This document shows positions 62,912 through 64,000 of a DNA stretch of 64,000 nucleotides, piece after piece. How positions within the stretch are numbered: the first letter of the stretch is position 1; each line of letters opens with the position of its first letter. Below the pieces are notes generated by a model, which did no database searches, had not been told where the DNA came from, and saw only the letters and a program-made list of their open reading frames with translations. The position numbers and the translations under genes are program-made. Source of the stretch: Actinomadura mexicana (GTDB taxonomy: Bacteria > Actinomycetota > Actinomycetes > Streptosporangiales > Streptosporangiaceae); the NCBI RefSeq assembly GCF_900188105.1, contig NZ_FZNP01000007.1:62001-126000 (forward strand), given 5' to 3'.

Positions 62912-63066
62912 CGGCGGCCGAGGGGGTCCTGGCGTCCCATCCGATCATCACGGCGGTGCCGTTCTTCGTGCCGACGTTCGTGGTGGTCGCGGTGATCGTC
63001 TTCGTGGTGTGGCGGGACCGCCGCCGCGGCGACGACCCGCCGGCCGGCCCGCCGGACGGCCCGTAG
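62908..63066 (+). CDS. Small single-helix membrane protein
   Basis: A 52-residue protein with one hydrophobic helix (ITAVPFFVPTFVVVAVIVFV) followed by a basic RDRRRGDD and Pro-rich tail. ATG 62908 overlaps the stop of the large membrane protein (ATGA), so it is translationally coupled. It is probably a small accessory subunit of the same complex. No family is recognised. Confidence 0.7.
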   Translation: MTAAEGVLASHPIITAVPFFVPTFVVVAVIVFVVWRDRRRGDDPPAGPPDGP

Positions 63067-63077
63067 ACTCTGCGGTC

Positions 63078-63869
63078 ATGAGCGACAGGCCCTCTCCCCT
63101 CCCCTACCTGTCCGAGCTGTTCTCGCTGGAGGGCCGGGTCGCGGTGGTGACGGGCGGCAGCTCGGGCATCGGCCGGGCGATCGCCGGGGCGCTCGCGCGG
63201 GCCGGGGCCTCGGTGGTGGTCGTGGCGCGGCGGGAGGCCGACCTGGCGGCGACCGTGCGGGAGCTGGAGGGGCACGGCTGCCGGGCCGCGCAGGTGAGCG
63301 CCGACCTGGGGTCGCGGGACGCGGTCGCCGAGGCCGCCGACGCCGCGGCGGCGGTGTTCGGCGAGCCCGACATCCTGGTCAACGCGGCGGGGGTGAACCT
63401 GCGGCCGCCGATGGACGAACTCGGCCCCGACGTGTGGGACACCACGATGGCGGTGAACCTGGAGGCGCCGTTCCTGCTCGGGCAGCGGTTCGGGCCGGGG
63501 ATGGCCGAGCGCGGCTTCGGGCGGCTGATCCACATCGCCTCGCAGCAGGCGTTCCGGGCGTCGGTGACCAGCGGCGCCTACGGGGTGTCCAAGGCGGGGC
63601 TGGTGGCGCTGGCCCGCTCGCAGGCCGAGGCGTGGTCGAGCCGCGGCGTCACCGCCAACGCGCTGGTGCCGGGCTTCGTGATGACGCCGCTGAACGCGCG
63701 CCTGTCGTCGGACCCGGTGAAGGTGCGGGCGCTCGCCGACCGGACGATGGTCGGCCGCAACGGCCTGGCGGAGGACTTCGCCGGCGCGGCGGTGTTCCTG
63801 GCGTCGCCGTCAGCGGCCTACGTCACCGGCCAGGCGATATTCGTCGACGGCGGCTTCTCCGCCCACTAG
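63078..63869 (+). CDS. Short-chain dehydrogenase/reductase (SDR)
   Basis: Classical SDR, 263 aa. The cofactor motif is VVTGGSSGIGRAIAGALARA; the NAAG strand is LVNAAGVNLRPP; the catalytic Ser is in IHIASQQAFRAS, and Y-x3-K is in GAYGVSKAGLVAL. The end VTGQAIFVDGGFSAH is typical of gluconate/3-oxoacyl-like reductases. ATG 63078 lies eight bases after TAGACT with no Shine-Dalgarno, consistent with a leaderless start. It follows the small membrane gene by 11 nt but has its own promoter-like element. Confidence 0.92.
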   Translation: MSDRPSPLPYLSELFSLEGRVAVVTGGSSGIGRAIAGALARAGASVVVVARREADLAATVRELEGHGCRAAQVSADLGSRDAVAEAADAAAAVFGEPDILVNAAGVNLRPPMDELGPDVWDTTMAVNLEAPFLLGQRFGPGMAERGFGRLIHIASQQAFRASVTSGAYGVSKAGLVALARSQAEAWSSRGVTANALVPGFVMTPLNARLSSDPVKVRALADRTMVGRNGLAEDFAGAAVFLASPSAAYVTGQAIFVDGGFSAH

Positions 63870-64000
63870 GGCGCGCCAGACCGGGTCGGGGTGGTCTCCG
63901 GGTGACGAGCCCTCGGCGGCGCGGACCAGCGGGGCGCCCATCACAATGACTACGTCCTCGCCCCGGACGTCAACGCGGTGCGGCGGGAGCGCAGTGCCAA
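63870..64000. other. Window end, possible 3' part of a minus-strand gene
   Basis: The last 131 bases hold no plus-strand gene. On the minus strand one frame is open from the window edge to a stop at 63810-63812, reading VRGEDVVIVMGAPLVRAAEG followed by SSPGDHPDPVWRAL, then running antisense into the SDR end. It could be the C-terminus of a gene beginning outside the window, but no family is evident. Confidence 0.25.

Noticed and set aside
63810-64000. Partial minus-strand gene entering from the right edge
   Set aside because: The frame is open and faintly protein-like, but no family is seen and it overlaps the SDR end antisense; not called as a gene.

Overview
This window is chromosomal DNA from a very GC-rich actinomycete. 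The signs are heavy G/C at third codon positions, frequent GTG starts, many 4-nt gene overlaps, a cytochrome bd oxidase, an F420-type PPOX enzyme, a decayed mycothiol-type TIGR03086 gene, TerD, and many small regulator/enzyme pairs. The style fits Streptosporangiales/Thermomonosporaceae or Streptomyces relatives; this is inferred from style only. I saw no tRNA, rRNA, CRISPR array or insertion sequence.

Layout. 1-3.3 kb: cytochrome bd oxidase (cydAB, cydB cut by the window edge) and an MFS transporter with a problematic start. 3.4-8.9 kb: a decayed TIGR03086 gene, then single enzymes (GNAT, SnoaL-like, PhyH-like dioxygenase, PPOX, serine hydrolase, DUF72). 8.9-13.8 kb: an orphan tyrosine recombinase, a UvrA-like ATPase with an AraC regulator, and a HAD phosphatase. 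14-22.3 kb: DedA and PAP2 membrane proteins, an ABC exporter, and two NarL-type two-component systems. Three promoter regions here share a GAAAGTC-centred element. 22.3-25.4 kb: an ECF sigma factor translationally coupled to a methyltransferase carrying a C-terminal Ada zinc domain, an epimerase, and a small unknown protein.

25.4-28.9 kb: a compact four-gene operon (GCS2 ligase, haem-oxygenase-like diiron enzyme, PrmC-like methyltransferase, CDGSH iron-sulfur protein), which looks like an uncharacterised redox or small-molecule pathway. 29-37.2 kb: isochorismatase/GlxA pair, TSUP transporter, alpha/beta hydrolase, YigZ, NagD-type phosphatase, acyl-CoA synthetase/RidA, TerD. 37.3-41.3 kb: an acyl-CoA dehydrogenase and acyltransferase diverging from a KAS III, with no carrier protein. 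41.6-47.6 kb: a seven-gene operon (epimerase, GT2, DUF2064, methyltransferase, cytochrome b/Mo-cofactor oxidoreductase, membrane protein, polytopic glycosyltransferase), probably acting at the cell envelope. It is preceded by 11-bp-spaced direct repeats and a promoter predicted to give a leaderless mRNA.

47.7-58.3 kb: regulator/target pairs (aminotransferase/LysR, IclR/P450, NmrA-like/MarR, WYL/second UvrA-like ATPase) with clear palindromic operators, plus VOC and PPOX proteins. 58.4-63.9 kb: a PWPD-repeat protein running antisense into its neighbour, a cupredoxin lipoprotein and membrane protein diverging from a histidine-rich polytopic membrane protein with a tiny partner, and a short-chain dehydrogenase.

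Many start codons lie 6-8 nt behind a TANNNT-like -10 element with no Shine-Dalgarno, suggesting widespread leaderless transcription. All functions are inferred from motifs read by eye; no database search was run.
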